Shown in pieces: positions 1 through 12,703 of a DNA stretch of 64,000 bases. The stretch lies in contig KN832872.1 of NCBI GenBank assembly GCA_000827325.1, forward strand, positions 1,302,001 to 1,366,000. The letters are read 5' to 3'. The notes beneath the pieces are model-generated. The model saw only the letters and a program-made list of their open reading frames with translations, had not been told where the DNA came from and did not search any database. The DNA is from Oidiodendron maius Zn. Its lineage: Eukaryota; Ascomycota; Leotiomycetes; Myxotrichaceae. The first letter of the stretch is position 1. Each line of letters begins with the position of its first letter. The position numbers and the translations under genes are program-made.

Positions 1-643
1 ATGCAACAAGCTCAGGCCGCAGCTGCTCTTGCTGGCGGTCGTGGTGGTCCCAGCACCCGTGGGCCTATGCAAGGCCTACCTGGCATGCCTCCCAGCATGG
101 CCGGTCTTCAAGGTGTTGGTCAACAGGGCATTCCAGGATTTGGTCAAGGTGGTAGGCAAGCAGGCATACCAGGGCGCGGCGCTCAAGGTGGCCGACCTGG
201 TCAGTTCCCAGGTGGTTTCCCTCCACAGGCAGGCCGCGGCATCCCTAGCCAAATTCCAGGCATGCCAGCTGGCCCTGAAGGTGTTGCTGGAACCAGTCTC
301 CTCCAGACGCAACTCGCATCTGTCGGCCCACAACAGCAGAAGCAGCTCCTAGGAGAAGCCCTTTTCCCCAAAATTCAGGTCATGCAACCAGAGCTGGCAG
401 GAAAAATCACTGGCATGCTGTTGGAGATGGATAACATGGAACTCGTCAATCTGTAAGTCTTCACTTTTGCCCCACAAAAGCAGCATTCCGCTAACATAGC
501 TCAGTATTGAGGATGAGTCGGCTCTTCGAGCGAAGGTTGATGAAGCTCTTACTGTATACGATGAGTACGTCAAGACCAAGGGAGGCGAAGGTGACGAGGC
601 TGGTGAGGCCAAAGAGGGTGACAAAACCGAGGCGAAGGCTTAA
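1..643 (+). CDS. PAB1: Polyadenylate-binding protein, C-terminal part (5' end outside window)
   Basis: This is the end of the cytoplasmic poly(A)-binding protein that coats mRNA tails and recruits translation and decay factors. The visible part starts with the Gly/Pro/Gln-rich linker (about residues 1-100 of the fragment, many GRG, GIPG and GMP units). It then runs into the MLLE/PABC peptide-binding domain, with [14 protein letters not shown] and [11 protein letters not shown]. One intron at 453-504 (GTAAGT donor, CTAAC branch at 491, CAG acceptor) splits the MLLE helix; exon 2 resumes as [15 protein letters not shown] and ends in an acidic KTEAKA tail with TAA at 641-643. The RRM domains lie upstream of the window. 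The ATG at position 1 is in frame but is not the true start. Identification is secure from the MLLE signature. Confidence 0.93.
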
Positions 644-1835
644 TCGCCATCTCCTCCTGGCACTCTACACAGCAAATACCCGTAATGACCTCTTTTCACA
701 AATTTCATGCATTGTCAATCAGCTGCTGGTTCTGGTCGGGAAAAGTTTTGCACACTTCTGTTCTCGGCGTGACATGACTTCGATTTCCGACGCAACCCGC
801 TTTTTCATCTCTTGTTTTGAACGACTGTACTCATAGACTATGCGCTGGTTCTCATCGGGACAGCTCTATCGGCTCTCATAACCTACAATGTGCACCGGTG
901 CACCTTCTTTCACCGTCTTGCTCGGTTCTGATCCAGGGAATGGCTTCACTATTGCACTCACTGCGCTAGCTCTCGCGAGGTACTTTCTGCACTGGCGCGA
1001 TATAGATTAGAAACTGAACCGCAATACAAAAACATTGCAAACTCTAATTGTGCCTCTTATTGCCAGCACTTTTATTCTATTTAAGGATTCTGACATCTAG
1101 ACCGTTGTCCTGCTTAAGGACAGCTAAGCTCCGTAAACTATCTCCAATTGCTTACACTCTAGCACTCTAATCTCAGATTTGGGTGCTCCAATCTTGGAGT
1201 CTCTAGGAAGGATCCTGCAAAATAGTCATGCTAGACAAGAGTATTGACAACTGAACTACAGCGATTCCAATTACGCACTGTGCTTGATCCATAGTAAAAT
1301 CTTTCAGTCGATGCAATCAGATCTTGACTTTAGGCATCTTGGCTTCATAATAGATTCCACTCATACACTAGCTTCAATAACTGTGCTCATTGGCAATCTC
1401 TTCGCCTCACTTAATCTCGCATTGGTTGCTTTAGCCTGGTTTTCTCGGAGGTGGCATATCACAGATTCCAACATTAGTTGTAGAAACCCTATTAATACTA
1501 GGGCATACATTTTCATTGCTACATACGCTAAGAAAACGAGGCGCAATGACATCTAGGCCAGCGTATAGATACGTTACGTGTCGAGAACCCCATACATCCC
1601 GCTAACCGAGCGCCAATGCAAGTACAAATCCCGCCGCTGAACTCATTATATTAGAGTGGCCGGACCCAAATCCCTATAACGCCATGGTACAATTTCAAAC
1701 GCTTTGAGCTCAGCTCCATTTATACATTCCTTTTGTGGGTCTCGATATTGAGGCGATATTTTCGGTTCTTTCCCCGCATCGTCTTATGTTTGCACACTCC
1801 CTCCTTATGCGTTGACGTAGCACAATCGTGATCGA
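644..1835. other. Intergenic, no gene seen
   Basis: About 1.2 kb between two convergent genes (PAB1 plus, USP gene minus). It is rather AT-rich with only short shadow ORFs. It presumably holds both 3' UTRs. No repeat or RNA gene was recognised. Confidence 0.6.
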
Positions 1836-3907
1836 TTAGTCAATCTTTGCTGTCGCTAGGCTCCTCACGGCTGGATTTGCTTCGAGATTGTTTGCCAGGC
1901 GGATCGCGGGGCGTTTGTACTTGCTGTGTTTGCGAAGCCGTTTGCGGGCGACCATTACGGGGACGGAGGACTTGGTGACTAGGTAGTTGGAGAAGGAGCC
2001 TAGGATAACACTGTAAAGAGGTTAATCTTAGTAAATGGTCTTGTATATGGGGCAAATTAGTGGAGGGAAATCACCGACCCCTTGAGCGCACTCCGTCCTC
2101 TGCTTCCTAGAATAACTAGCGTGGGACTGAGAAAATCAATGACCTCGGTGATCAGATGCTTGGGACTCTTGCAATGAATCACTTCGATGACGACCTTGAC
2201 CTGCAGTTTTGTCCTCCTCAGGAGTTTGGAGACCCTATCTGTGATGTCCTGCACAGCTCTGAAACGCTCCTGTTCGGCCCTGCCTTTTCCGCGTCCCATC
2301 GGACTCGCGTTGGCACTACTAGATGACTCCAATTTGAAGGCAGAGCTTAGAGGGCTAGTGAGAACGGAAGGGAGCGCTGGCATGGCAATAGAGGTTTTCG
2401 TTGTTCCAACCACTGCAGTTTGTGCCTGGAGCTGAATATCATCTATAACTGGCTCATTGGATGAGATTCCGAGCTCCTCATCAACACAGTAGATGGCAAG
2501 TAGAGTATCTCCATCTCGTAAGACGGTTCCAATAGTCCATTCTAGAGCATGGGCAGCCTCCTCACTGAGATCGGTTGCCACAAGATATTTTCTGACCCTA
2601 CGCTGATTATCATGGGCTTCTTGCTGCATCTTGGCAAAGTCGCCACGGTAAATGGTCCTCACGCACCGGCCAGTAGCAGGGGTAGATACAATGGAGGTCA
2701 TGTTAACTGAAAGCTTTTGAGCACGTTTGATATCGGTAAGGTCCGCCTCGGCATCGGAATCCACTGGCGTATTCAAACCAGATGCACCTTCATCAAAGCT
2801 TGTATACGGATGGATGGAGTGTCTCGAGGATTTTGACTTGTCTCCTGAAGGGCCAGTAACGGTTATTTCAGGCTCAAGAAGAGACTGAACCTTGTATTCC
2901 TGCTTTTGGGAATTCTCGAGGTCTTAGAGGAGGGTTAGTTGTATGTGCTCTCTTATTGCAGGAATTATAAACTCACTATCTCTTGCAGCAGCTGCTGCCC
3001 GGCCCAAGGCTGATTTTGGTCCCTTCGAGAACCTTATACTAAGGGGTTTACCCTCCGGTCTGATTCTTCCTCTCGACTGCTTTTTCCTCCCTCTGGACCG
3101 CTCTTCATCCGAGCTTCTCTCATCTTCTTCACTACTCTCAATAACTGCCTCTTCGTCCTCAGCAGTTGCATCTTCCTTCTCCAGGCTAGAACGATTAGGT
3201 CGACTAGCATCTCCACTGCTGGCTCTTCTTAAGCTACTTTCTGACTCTAGAGACGATCGAGTGCCTAAGAGGGCAAGGTTTGTGTCAGATAGACGGTGAT
3301 GTGCAGTGACCTTGTTTATGAGTCTACCATCAGAAAGAACACGCTTATTGGGGTTCGCAGTTATCATGCTTGATCGAGGAGAACTTGAGACAAGGCCTTT
3401 CCTCCCAGCCTGCATGTTACGCTTAGGTGCGATAGGACCCCTGGGACTGCTTGGTAGAAACCCAGTAAAATATGCAGTCGTAGGATCGAAATCTGACTCT
3501 GCCGAATCCAAATCTAAGTTTGCTGGGCGATACGCCGTATCAGATAGACTCCTGTGATGCGAACGGCCAACTTTACGAGATAACTCTGTAGGCTCGCGTG
3601 TACCCATCGCTTCAAGGACTTCTGCAGGGACTGGGCTTTCGATATCAAGCATACTCCGAATGGGTGCCGTCTCTTTCTGCCCGGGACTTTCGGTTCTGCT
3701 GTTAGACGCTGGCGCCAAATTTGGTCCAATATCCAGCATACTTCTCACAGGAGGTTGGGTTTTCAGTATGGGGGAAGACGCTCTTCTTGGCTTTGCAGAG
3801 CTGCCAGCAGCTTTTGGTTTCCGACCTGGCCGTTTTTCAACCATCGCCAAGATTTCTCGACGTTCCTCCTCGAGGACAGTCTCAAAAGACTTGAGGCGGT
3901 TCGCCAT
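1836..3907 (-). CDS. Universal stress protein (UspA) domain protein with long disordered N-terminus
   Basis: Predicted 649 aa from three exons (3907-2977, 2922-2079, 2010-1836). The first about 390 residues are Ser/Pro/Arg-rich and low complexity; RSMLDI occurs twice, and an acidic patch is followed by RGRKKQSRGR. The Usp fold follows, with KYLVATDLSEEAAHALEW as its first strand and helix. The nucleotide-binding loop is spelled G-S-R-G-R-S-A-L-K-G-V-I-L-G-S, which matches the family G-2x-G-9x-G-[ST] pattern, and VPVMVARK is the last strand. Fungal USP proteins of this layout are conserved but poorly characterised; ATP binding is inferred from the loop. The second intron (2011-2078) needs a weak GTCGGT donor to keep the loop in frame. 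The start is the first Met of an open frame (MANRLKSFETVLEEE). Confidence 0.85.
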
Positions 3908-5049
3908 TGCTGTTCTAACAGTGACACTGCTGCGTGGTTAAAATCGTTCGTGCAACTGTGGATTTATTAAAGCGGCAAGTCAGGATCCAACTTTGCAGAT
4001 GTGACAGCGCGTATTAAGTAGAAGGTGAGTAAGGAGGTAACAGGAGCGGCGGGGATCCAGCCAGATAGTGTGTCAGCGGTATATGCAGTTTCGGGGTTTG
4101 CAGAGCAGTTCAAGATGCCGCATCGTGGTGAGATTTTGCAGGTCAGTTCGACGATGACCTCAGACCATGCTGTACAGTTGACAACGGACGGTGCTGCAGT
4201 GCTCGTCAAACTCGCGTAATAACGCCAGGTTGCAGCATTCCTCAGGAAATTTGGAAGGGCTTGCAGAAGAACTGGGAGGACGTAAGTTGCCTCCGCCCTG
4301 GCCGACGTTTCCGGAGGAGGAAGACAAGAGAGATAGAGATCAGCAGACCACTTATCCTTCTCTCAGTAAAGTTGCGTATTTTTCGTAAGGTGCAGAATCT
4401 CCCTGCGTGAGGCACGTGCTGTAGCAGGCGAGAACTTTCGAAAAGGGTATCCGAGAGTCGAAGGATGAGGGTAACACAAGACCCAGATCAACACCGGATA
4501 ACAGGCTGCTTCTCGCAGGTCGAGGCGTGAAGCGGTGAGGAGTCGAAGAGGTTGTAGCTGGATATGCAGTTGAGTACAAAGAGCGAGGCCGAGATTTATA
4601 CACATTTACTGAGCCGAAAATCCGAGTTTATAATTGGTTCGCTTCCACAAGCTGCGGGGAGCTACGGCTTGGGCCGCTCTGCTTCTCTTCAGATTGTGGG
4701 TTAGCTCACATAAGGCACGCCAAATTATTTATAATTCCAGATACCAGGTCCATCTTCACATTCGCGACACGTACAAACGTGAACTTCTGCCTGATGATCA
4801 ACCCCATATGTGTCACTTACATCTCGGCACACATATCCAAGCTAGGAGATCTCCAATCCCAGTTGCACGTGCTCCGATTCACTGCCATTGGACAGTGACA
4901 CGTAGAATGCTTGTGGCTTACATGTATTCCACCGCTCTTTCCATGATAGGTAAACGTGTATGATCTGCTGCCAGTAGCCAATGACGTCCGACTATGTGGT
5001 TTATTTTCCCATTGTAGTACAGTATGATACAGTGTGTCCGCCTTCTACA
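3908..5049. other. Intergenic, no gene seen
   Basis: This 1.1 kb contains the promoter of the USP gene (minus strand) and the 3' flank of the uS7m gene. Several overlapping short ORFs exist on both strands, but none has a recognisable domain or consistent splice structure. Confidence 0.5.
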
Positions 5050-6178
5050 TCAGAAACGCTTGTGCCCGCCTCGCCGGTATCGCAGATTCACTCGCGCAGA
5101 TGTACCTGTCTTGTGCACGAGACTCCTTCTTTCCCAAGCCGAGCTCTTTCCCTCCACGACGCTGATCAGCTCCTCGGCAACCCTTTGCGCGAATTGGCCC
5201 CTGCCACTGCCCCGGGACTTCTTTCTCTCCGCGGCTGCCAGTATCCACATAAAAGCTTGCCGCCTCCTCTGTCTGAGCCCCAGAGGGACGGGTATCTGTA
5301 GGGAAGCTCCTCCTCCTGCTGCACCTTTCTGCGTCCGGATGCGGAGGAGGGGCGCGACCGAGTCGATGGCGACGGTGAGATATTGAATCGGATTGAGGGA
5401 GAGACGTGATGCGGGAGGAGAACCTGGGATGAGTGGCCGCGCTGGATTAAGGACCGGTGGCGGTGCTGTCCGCAGGTGGTTCAGGATGAAGGCCATGTTC
5501 TAAAGTAGGGTGGTGTCAGCGTCTAATCTTCAGTTGTATGAGAATGTAGAAGTTACTCTTTGAGCTACGCTCTTTTTGCCATCCTTCATCAGAAGATTTG
5601 TAATTTGGGTGACAACTGGGTCATATCGGTACTTGAGATTTGCATCTGAAGGTAATGGTAGAGTGGGCAGCCCAAACTTATGTGTTAGATCCACAGGATC
5701 TGAGGCAAGGCCACCTGCTGCGATGTTTTCTATCCTTCCTAGTGCAAGCAGATTTTCGAAGGACGTCGTTTCCGCAGCCACCTCATTGGACATTTCATCC
5801 TTCATGACCTGTGGTGATTTTTCTCTGCTCTCCACATCCCGTTTGAGAATCTGGCGTTCGTCAGTAAATCATGATCTTTTTTCGTCGATACAAGGCCAGG
5901 CAGAAATTCCATTCCTATGTCGCAATTGATAGACGTACATCTTGGATTAGTGTCCCTTGGTTAAGCTCAGGTTGAGTTTCCCCGGTAATCCTGCTAATAT
6001 CTGCTGCTTCTTCACTCACACTTCCGAGGACATTCTGGTTCGGGTTGCTCTCTGGTTTCTTCTGGTCCGCGAAGCCTCTGCGTGATGCTATTTGGATGAT
6101 TCGAGGTGGGGCTACTGAAGGTCCTGTGCGTATAGCCAGCGATCGGTATACGCGAGCGAAGGCCACCCGTGGAGGCAT
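5050..6178 (-). CDS. RSM7: Mitochondrial small-subunit ribosomal protein uS7m (RSM7 type)
   Basis: Predicted 327 aa from three exons (6178-5939, 5850-5557, 5499-5050). The N-terminus is basic and free of acidic residues at first (MPPRVAFARVYRSLAIR), as in a mitochondrial presequence. The middle carries DPVVTQITNLLMKDGKKSVAQR and then NMAFILNHLR, the conserved uS7 helices. The C-terminus has the family core QYLTVAIDSVAPLLRIR and the basic end TGTSARVNLRYRRGGHKRF, which contacts the 3' major domain of the small rRNA. Both introns have good consensus (GTACGT...CCAG, 88 nt; GTAACT...TTAG, 57 nt). Upstream ATGs in other frames are ignored because only this Met leads into the targeting sequence. 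Confidence 0.92.
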
Positions 6179-9100
6179 TCTTGGTGCGTTGAAGAGTGCT
6201 CTTCAAGCTCGGGTGAGTTGTAGAAGTTTGAATTTCGTGATTAATTTTGGCCTTAGTATTAAGGCAACAATAGCCTCCGTGAACTCGAGCCCACAACTAG
6301 AGCCAGATACTGAGGTGAATGCTACCAAGCGTTTTTACGAAGTCGCCTTTTGGCGTTATAATCCTACAACCTGCATACTTTATCTTGAACGATGCATTAC
6401 GAAATCCGTACATAATATGAGAATCTTGAGGGCACGTGATGGAGTGTTCTTCCCACATCTAGAACGACGTGCTTGTAATGGAGGCATGACGGATTCGGGC
6501 ATGTTCGTGTATAGCAGCCGATACATCCGAAGCTATATGCGATGTCCGGATCTAATTCAAAACGGTATCATTCCATAGTCCGATGTTAGGGTGGCTGAAA
6601 GAATATTTGGAACAAAGGCATAGGCACGGCAGATCTATGAGACGTCCCACGAAGCTTGCTGCTTTGTAATATGTACGAGAAGTTCAAAAAATCAGCTGTT
6701 TCAAAAAAAAAATACCATATGTTCGAAGACAAGTTTTTTCCACTCATATTCCTTCAGAGTAGATCTGATCCAAAGTTGAGAGTTCTGTTGTTAGACGCCA
6801 GCGCCGTCGCCGTCCTGTATCCCTGAGCAATACCCTACGCCAGATGCCATTTGTTTTGCGCCAATACATGCCCTGCCATTATCTGTATGGTGACCGAATA
6901 GAGCCCTCATATCCTACACGCAGATAGGCCCAAGGCCGGGTGGCCTCGCTGTCAACGAGACTGCCGCTTTCTTCATGTGCTCCACCCGCTTCGACTCCGC
7001 GACGGGGAGCTGGGAGTCGATCCACTCAGATGCTTCAATGCCACCTCGGCAGCGTCCTCCTTGGCGTTATTGACGTATTGCCCGTCATACCAATATCGGG
7101 CAGAGATGTTCTGCCCTTGCACGGTTACAGTGCTGGACCACGCTGTACGCCCGCCTTCACGACTAAATCAGCCAAGTGACAACGTGGGCGACAGGAGAGA
7201 TATGAAGAGCATACCGCGCCTGTCAGAGACGATCTGGAAAACCGGAGGGTGAATCTGTGCCTCGCGGCACTTCTCTAGAGGGCCGTTAGCCAAAGCCCTC
7301 TGCGCAAGGAGTAGGGCGCTGCTCTACCTTCAAGCCTTTCCTGCCATGTTGCGGCATTTGAACCATAGCTTGAGTAAGACATTGATGCTGGAGGTCCTGT
7401 GACTAGGGAAAACGAGTGATCCTGAGACGAACAAGCAGAGGGAAAAGAGTAAGAGGTGCGGGTAGAGCGGGTATGCGTGATGCTGTGCAGAACGAGAGCA
7501 GCGCCGGGAGGTTCTTATATGTCAGTCCAGCTCAGACTGGGAACAAGGAAGAGGATAGAGTTTCAGGGAGAGGGAAGTGAGGTGGCAGCAGGTGAGGTAG
7601 GACCTCGAAAAGGAAGAGGGAGAGAAAAGGGAAAAAAAATTTGCTGCGTTTGCAGGCCATGCAGGACGGCGACCGCAGAGCCCGTCGGTTTCGGCATGAT
7701 GCATCTGATGCAGAAATTCAGTAGAGAAAAGTACCGTCGATCACCCGCGAGAGGGCGAGCGCCGTCCGTGTGCTGTCGTCCGTGGGTGCAGCAGACAGCT
7801 CATGTACGACGGCTCCGAACGACTCCGGGCAGAGGCCAGAAAAGCAATTATGAAGCTTGAGACCAGACGAGTCTAGCGGAGATGCAGAGCCAACGCTGCA
7901 GATGTAACTGTTCCTTCCAGCTCGTTTCCGGCACCATAAGGACCATGGGGAAGCTCGGGGCTGGCAGTGTTGTATGGGTATGGGTGGGAGGTGAGTTGGG
8001 CCGGGCAGAGCATGCTAGGTATGTATGTGGATGTATGGATGGATGGATGAATGGGTGGAAGGATGGATGGATGGATGTGTGGTCAGCGTGGGCATGTAGG
8101 GAGGCCTGAGAGCTCGGGTATGGCGTCACGCAAGGCAAGTGGAAGGATCCGACCTCCAGACCACAGACCCGCAATCGAGCCCAAATGTCACCCCGCTGCC
8201 CCCAACAGCATATAATATATATAAATATATTTAGACGGTGGCTAAAGCAAAAGATGGGCATCCGAACCCCACAGGAAGCCAAGGGCGGAGGGCAAAGAGG
8301 GTGGTGTGGAGAGATATACAAGGTATGTCCTGTGCGAAGCTGTATGTCAGCTAGGGCCTGGAGTTGACCAATTGACCCTGATATAGGACGGCACAGAAGT
8401 TGCTGAATCGCCTCTGCCACTGCCGTCAGCGTCTCCGGTTGACGTGCAGGGCCGATCCGTCATAGGAGCAAGAGCCCATCGTCTATCTGGGTATCCCGTC
8501 ACGAGAGTCTAGAGCTACAGCACTTTGGCCTAGTTCTGCATCGAAACATACAGATCCTGAGACTCCCTCTTCCTCCGAGTACTGCGATAGGGCATCTCGT
8601 CCAGTTTCTTGCAACAGGAACTCGACCCGACCCGGCGCTGCTGCAACAGTACCCGTCCGTACACCTGCCCATCCTGACATCTTCGATACCTGTGGCTGCC
8701 CGCGACCCCGATCTAGATACTCTGCAGGAACGGCTTGCGACATTTTACATGCAACCCTCCTGTGGGCCAGCGACGCGGCTGGCTACACAAGGTCGGTCAG
8801 CCCTGCGACGGCCACTCCTCCGCGCCCACCAGTCGGACATCGGGTGTGCTCCTCAGACCCCTCGCTGCTGCGTTTGCTTGCTCCATGCCCAGAGGTTGTG
8901 CAATTTCCGGGGAGAACCCGGCAGGCTGGGTAGACCTCGGGCCCTTATCTAACACTGCTCTGTCTCCCCCATACATCCCCAGATGCTGCCCAGGGCGGGA
9001 GGACTTGCATTGCTGCTCGCTCAGCTTGTCCCAGGAGGCAGGATACACAACCGCAATTACAAACATCCGCACCTTCGTGACCAGCCCCGAATGGGGTCTT

Positions 9101-9843
9101 CGTGGCAAGTTGACAGGAGGCCAAGTATTATTTTACCCTCCAGCCTCGTTTGCTGTGTGTCAGACTACAGCCTTGTCCCGAGCGACCAACGCACTCGGTA
9201 GAGCATTGCTGCCCAAGAAGTTGGCTCGTTTAAGAGCCTCGCGTGGAGATTCTCTGGTGATCATGGAATGAAGGCCAACCTCCACTGCGGATATCAGTGG
9301 GGGCCGGTGTTCTCGAAGACGCGAGTCCTGGGCATGCTCGTTTTCATGAGCTGATTGTTCGTCCGGATTATTCTGGGCCCGTGGTGTTCTTTGCAATTTT
9401 AGGCACTGGAGCTGTTGGCCTAACCAGGGGCACAGCTATCAGGGAGCTCCAGCATCCAGGTACCAAGCTACCGCAATATGACGTGACTTCCCACGTGACA
9501 AATACCAGTTGGCAATAGGATTTCTCATCGAGTCGAGAAATCAATATACCCAAGACTGATGAGGGTCATGCCGAGCGGTAAAGATATCTTTCCAAGCTCC
9601 TCTACCTTGGTAGAACCTAGAAGGGGGTTTTCGTGAGGCACGCCTTGTGAAGATGTAGAGTAATCATCAGCCTCGGCTTCTTCTTCCTCGGGTAACCGGT
9701 TGGCCCTGTCGCGCGTGGGGAAGGGAGCTCGCAAGACTAAAGGACACTTCAAACACCAAAAGATTTCTAGAGAATAGAGCAACAGATATCATCATTTTTA
9801 TAGACGATCCTTTTCATTGCCTGGCCCTCTACCATTAGACGCA
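6179..9843. other. 3.7-kb region with no supported gene
   Basis: The flanking genes point away from this interval: uS7m starts at its left edge on the minus strand and the nitronate monooxygenase starts at its right edge on the plus strand. It therefore holds two promoters and some 3 kb of unexplained, GC-moderate sequence. Short ORFs occur on both strands (for example 8483-8743 minus, 9160-9396 minus, 9525-9782 minus), but none shows a domain and I could not chain them into one spliced gene with confidence. A GGAT-rich minisatellite lies at 8021-8083. Confidence 0.5.
8021..8083. repeat. GGAT-type minisatellite
   Basis: Imperfect tandem GGAT/GGATG units on the plus strand, interrupted by GAATGGGTGGAA. 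It causes low-complexity His/Pro/Ser ORFs on the minus strand that should not be read as proteins. Confidence 0.85.
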
Positions 9844-10973
9844 ATGCCGTTCAACACAAAACTCACCCGGACTCTGGGCATCAAGAGTAAGCATCGACGT
9901 CCTCTCCTCTTGCCCATCCATCTTGACATTTAAAATTGCGCCAACTAACTTCTCGTTACAAACAGTCCCTGTTGTCCAAGGCGGTATGCAATGGGTAGGC
10001 TACGCCGAGCTCGCATCTGCCGTCAGTAACGCTGGCGGCCTCGGCATCCTCACTGCCCTCACTCAGCCCACACCCGAAGACTTACGAAAAGAGATCCGGC
10101 GGTGCAAGACCATGACTGACAAACCCTTCGGTGTCAATATCACACTCCTGCCGGCCATAACCCCCCCGGACTACGGTGCTTACGCACAAGTTGTCATCGA
10201 GGAGGGCATCAAGATCGTTGAGACAGCCGGCAATAGCCCTGGCCCCGTCATCAAGCAGCTCAAGGCGGTCAACACCATCATCCTACACAAGTGCACAACC
10301 ATCCGTCACGCCCAGAGCGCGATCAACCTAGGCGTAGACTTCCTCAGCATTGACGGCTTCGAATGCGCGGGCCACGTCGGCGAGAGCGATATCACGAATT
10401 TCATTCTGCTGAGCCGTGCTCGGCAGTCGCTGAAGGTGCCATTCATCGCCTCCGGCGGCTTCGCGGATGGCCAGGGCTTGGCGGCGGCATTGAGCCTCGG
10501 TGCGGAGGGTATTAATATGGGGACGCGATTCATGTGCACGGTGGAGGCCCCGATCCACATCAATATCAAGAGGGAGATTTGCCGGGCGTCGGAGCATGAT
10601 ACCGAGCTGGTGCTGCGGAGGTGGAGGAATACGAGCAGGTTGTATAAGAACAAGGTCTCGCAGCAGGCGGTCAAGGTCGAGCGGGAAAGCAAGTCCGGAA
10701 AGTTCGAGGAGGTGGCGCCGTTTGTGAGCGGCAAGAGAGGGAGAGAGGTGTTCATCAATGGGGACCCCGATTATGGAGTAAGTTACAGCTTTTTGTGCTG
10801 GTGGTGTTGCACTTGCTAACATGAAATTTTTTCAGGTCTGGACTGCTGGCCAGGTTATTGGTCTTATTAATGACATCCCTACGTGCGACGAGCTGGTCAA
10901 GAGGATTGAGAGGGACGCCGAGGCGACCCTGAGCGAGGTCCAATCTCTGATCGTGCCGGCGAGCAAGCTGTGA
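9844..10973 (+). CDS. Nitronate monooxygenase (2-nitropropane dioxygenase family)
   Basis: Predicted 330 aa in three exons (9844-9886, 9966-10777, 10836-10973). The enzyme is an FMN-dependent TIM barrel that oxidises alkyl nitronates to carbonyl compounds and nitrite. Seen in the sequence: the N-terminal strand IPVVQGGMQWVG after the first intron, NAGGLGILTA, the GFECAGHVGE segment carrying the family's catalytic His, and the phosphate-binding part ASGGFADGQGLAAALSLGA followed by GTRF. Length and motif order fit class I fungal enzymes such as Neurospora Ncd-2. The start MPFNTKLTRTLGIK is the usual short first exon of the family; introns are 79 and 58 nt. The C-terminal exon (VWTAGQVIGLINDIPTCDELV) completes the barrel. 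The gene is convergent with the pectinesterase gene 200 bp away. Confidence 0.92.
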
Positions 10974-11173
10974 TGATTGTATATACGGGCATGAAAGCGT
11001 AGAAATTGTGAGTTTTGGATAAATGGTATCTCGGGGTTTCCATACTTGCACCAATGCTCTAGTTCTGCTGCATTCTTCAATACTAGTGATAATCGTTGAT
11101 ATTAAGACTTGCCACAGGCTATTCCTAATTACAACGTAGGGGACACAAGCCTACATCTCTCGATACCCACCTC

Positions 11174-12703
11174 TCAAACACTAAAGTCAATCCAGCCAAT
11201 ATTCCCAAATTTGCCCTCCGGCGTCTGGAACACCAGCGCTGGCGAGCTGTACGGTGCATACGCCGCCGCCGTCAGCTGGACGTCGAAGAGCGAGATCGCG
11301 CGGCCCGTGGCGTTGTACCCCGGGCCGTAGTTTCGATACTCGGCCTGGAAGGTGCGGTTGTCATACCGGGGCGGGCTTTGCCAGTCGATGAAGCCGGTGG
11401 AGAGGATCGAGGCATCGAGGTAAGTGTAGGAGAAGATGGAACGCATTTCGTCGTTCTAGGATTAAGAGTTAGAATTGAGGTTTCGGAGAGGTGGATGGGC
11501 TCACAAACCCAGGGTCTTCCTAGAGCACATCTACCCTTGATGGTCGTTGCTATTGATGCATTTGCGGCATGGACATTGGAGTCGACGATGTAGACACCGT
11601 ATTTGTTTAGGAATGTAGTGTTTGTGCCTTTCTAATTTGGTGTCAATCTAGAAAGAACTGATAGCTCTGAAAGCCACTTACCCAGGCGGTAATGCCACCA
11701 CCACAGTTTCGCAAGGCTATAGACGTTTTCTCCACCCACGCGGTTCCGAAGCCGTAAAAGAAGTCGGTCTCGCCAGCCACTTCGCCATTCTTGAAGTACG
11801 CATTGCCAAGCTTGCCGACGTAGATCTACAAGTTGTGAGTCGGGAGTCGTCTAGTTGGCTGGTATAGTGGGGGAAAATCTTACAGTATCTTGGTAGCTGT
11901 AAAACCCAGTATAGTAGAACCCACCATTCGCATAACTTATACTCAGTGCGAGAGATGGGTCATCAGCTACCACATGTCAGTATTTATTCTGTCACCTCAA
12001 ACTCAATCAAAGTCCTCACAATACGGAGCGAAATCATTGACGAAATTCAGATTATACGTCCTGAAATCCACGCAGCCGAATGGCGTTCCTGGCGGGACGG
12101 CAAAGCCCGTGGGCCCACTACCTGTCAAGGAGGCATTGAGGTTCGGGGCCACGGTCAGGGTGCTGGTGAAGGCGTTATCCAGACCAGTCACGGCGATTGC
12201 AGCCCATATTATATTAACGGTATTGCGAGACTGGTCCGTGGGGTGTGCGGTCTGGCCTAGAAGATAGGTGGGACCACGCCTGGTGACGTTTACCTGGTGG
12301 TGTTCAGAATTGACGAAATTGGGGGGGGGTTGAGAGGGGTGTGAGGTACCTGCTCGGTATAGTTTCCAGAAGCAATTAAGATAATGTACGTGTCTAGGTA
12401 TACATATAAGACTTCGGATCCTCCTGGCAGTCTCTAAGTACCCACCAGTATTATTTGGCAGAGAAGCAACGGCTATATGCTATTAGAAGGCTGAATTTGG
12501 AATTGGCCGAGCATATTACCTGACTGGACAGTCTTGAACTTCGAATTACCTCCTACATCCACAAAGACAGTCTTTTCATGATCGCAACCCTCAAGAGGAT
12601 TTTGGGAGTGCGACTGGCACGCCCGGCGATCATTCACATTGCTGATGTCCCAAGCCGAGGCCAACGAAAGAGCTGCCGCGATGAAGGGGAACAGAAGCCA
12701 CAT
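11174..12703 (-). CDS. Secreted pectin methylesterase (carbohydrate esterase family 8)
   Basis: Predicted 386 aa from eight exons (12703-12520, 12472-12446, 12393-12350, 12293-12020, 11966-11884, 11825-11682, 11631-11509, 11455-11174), giving one open frame. A signal peptide is evident (MWLLFPFIAAALSLASA). The mature protein begins the beta-helix with KTVFVDVGGNSKFKTVQSA. Conserved CE8 landmarks are seen in order: IILIASGNYTEQVNV, YTGFYSYQDTIYV (Gln and first catalytic Asp), AGETDFFYG (second Asp) and GRPWND (substrate-binding Arg and Trp). The enzyme removes methyl groups from cell-wall homogalacturonan and suggests a plant-associated or litter-decomposing lifestyle. Seven introns of 47-58 nt make it the most intron-rich gene in the window. 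No pectate lyase or other pectinase is adjacent. Confidence 0.92.

Noticed and set aside
7848-8420. 190-codon ORF on the minus strand
   Set aside because: Its centre is His/Pro/Ser repeat text produced by the GGAT minisatellite; no domain and no splice support.
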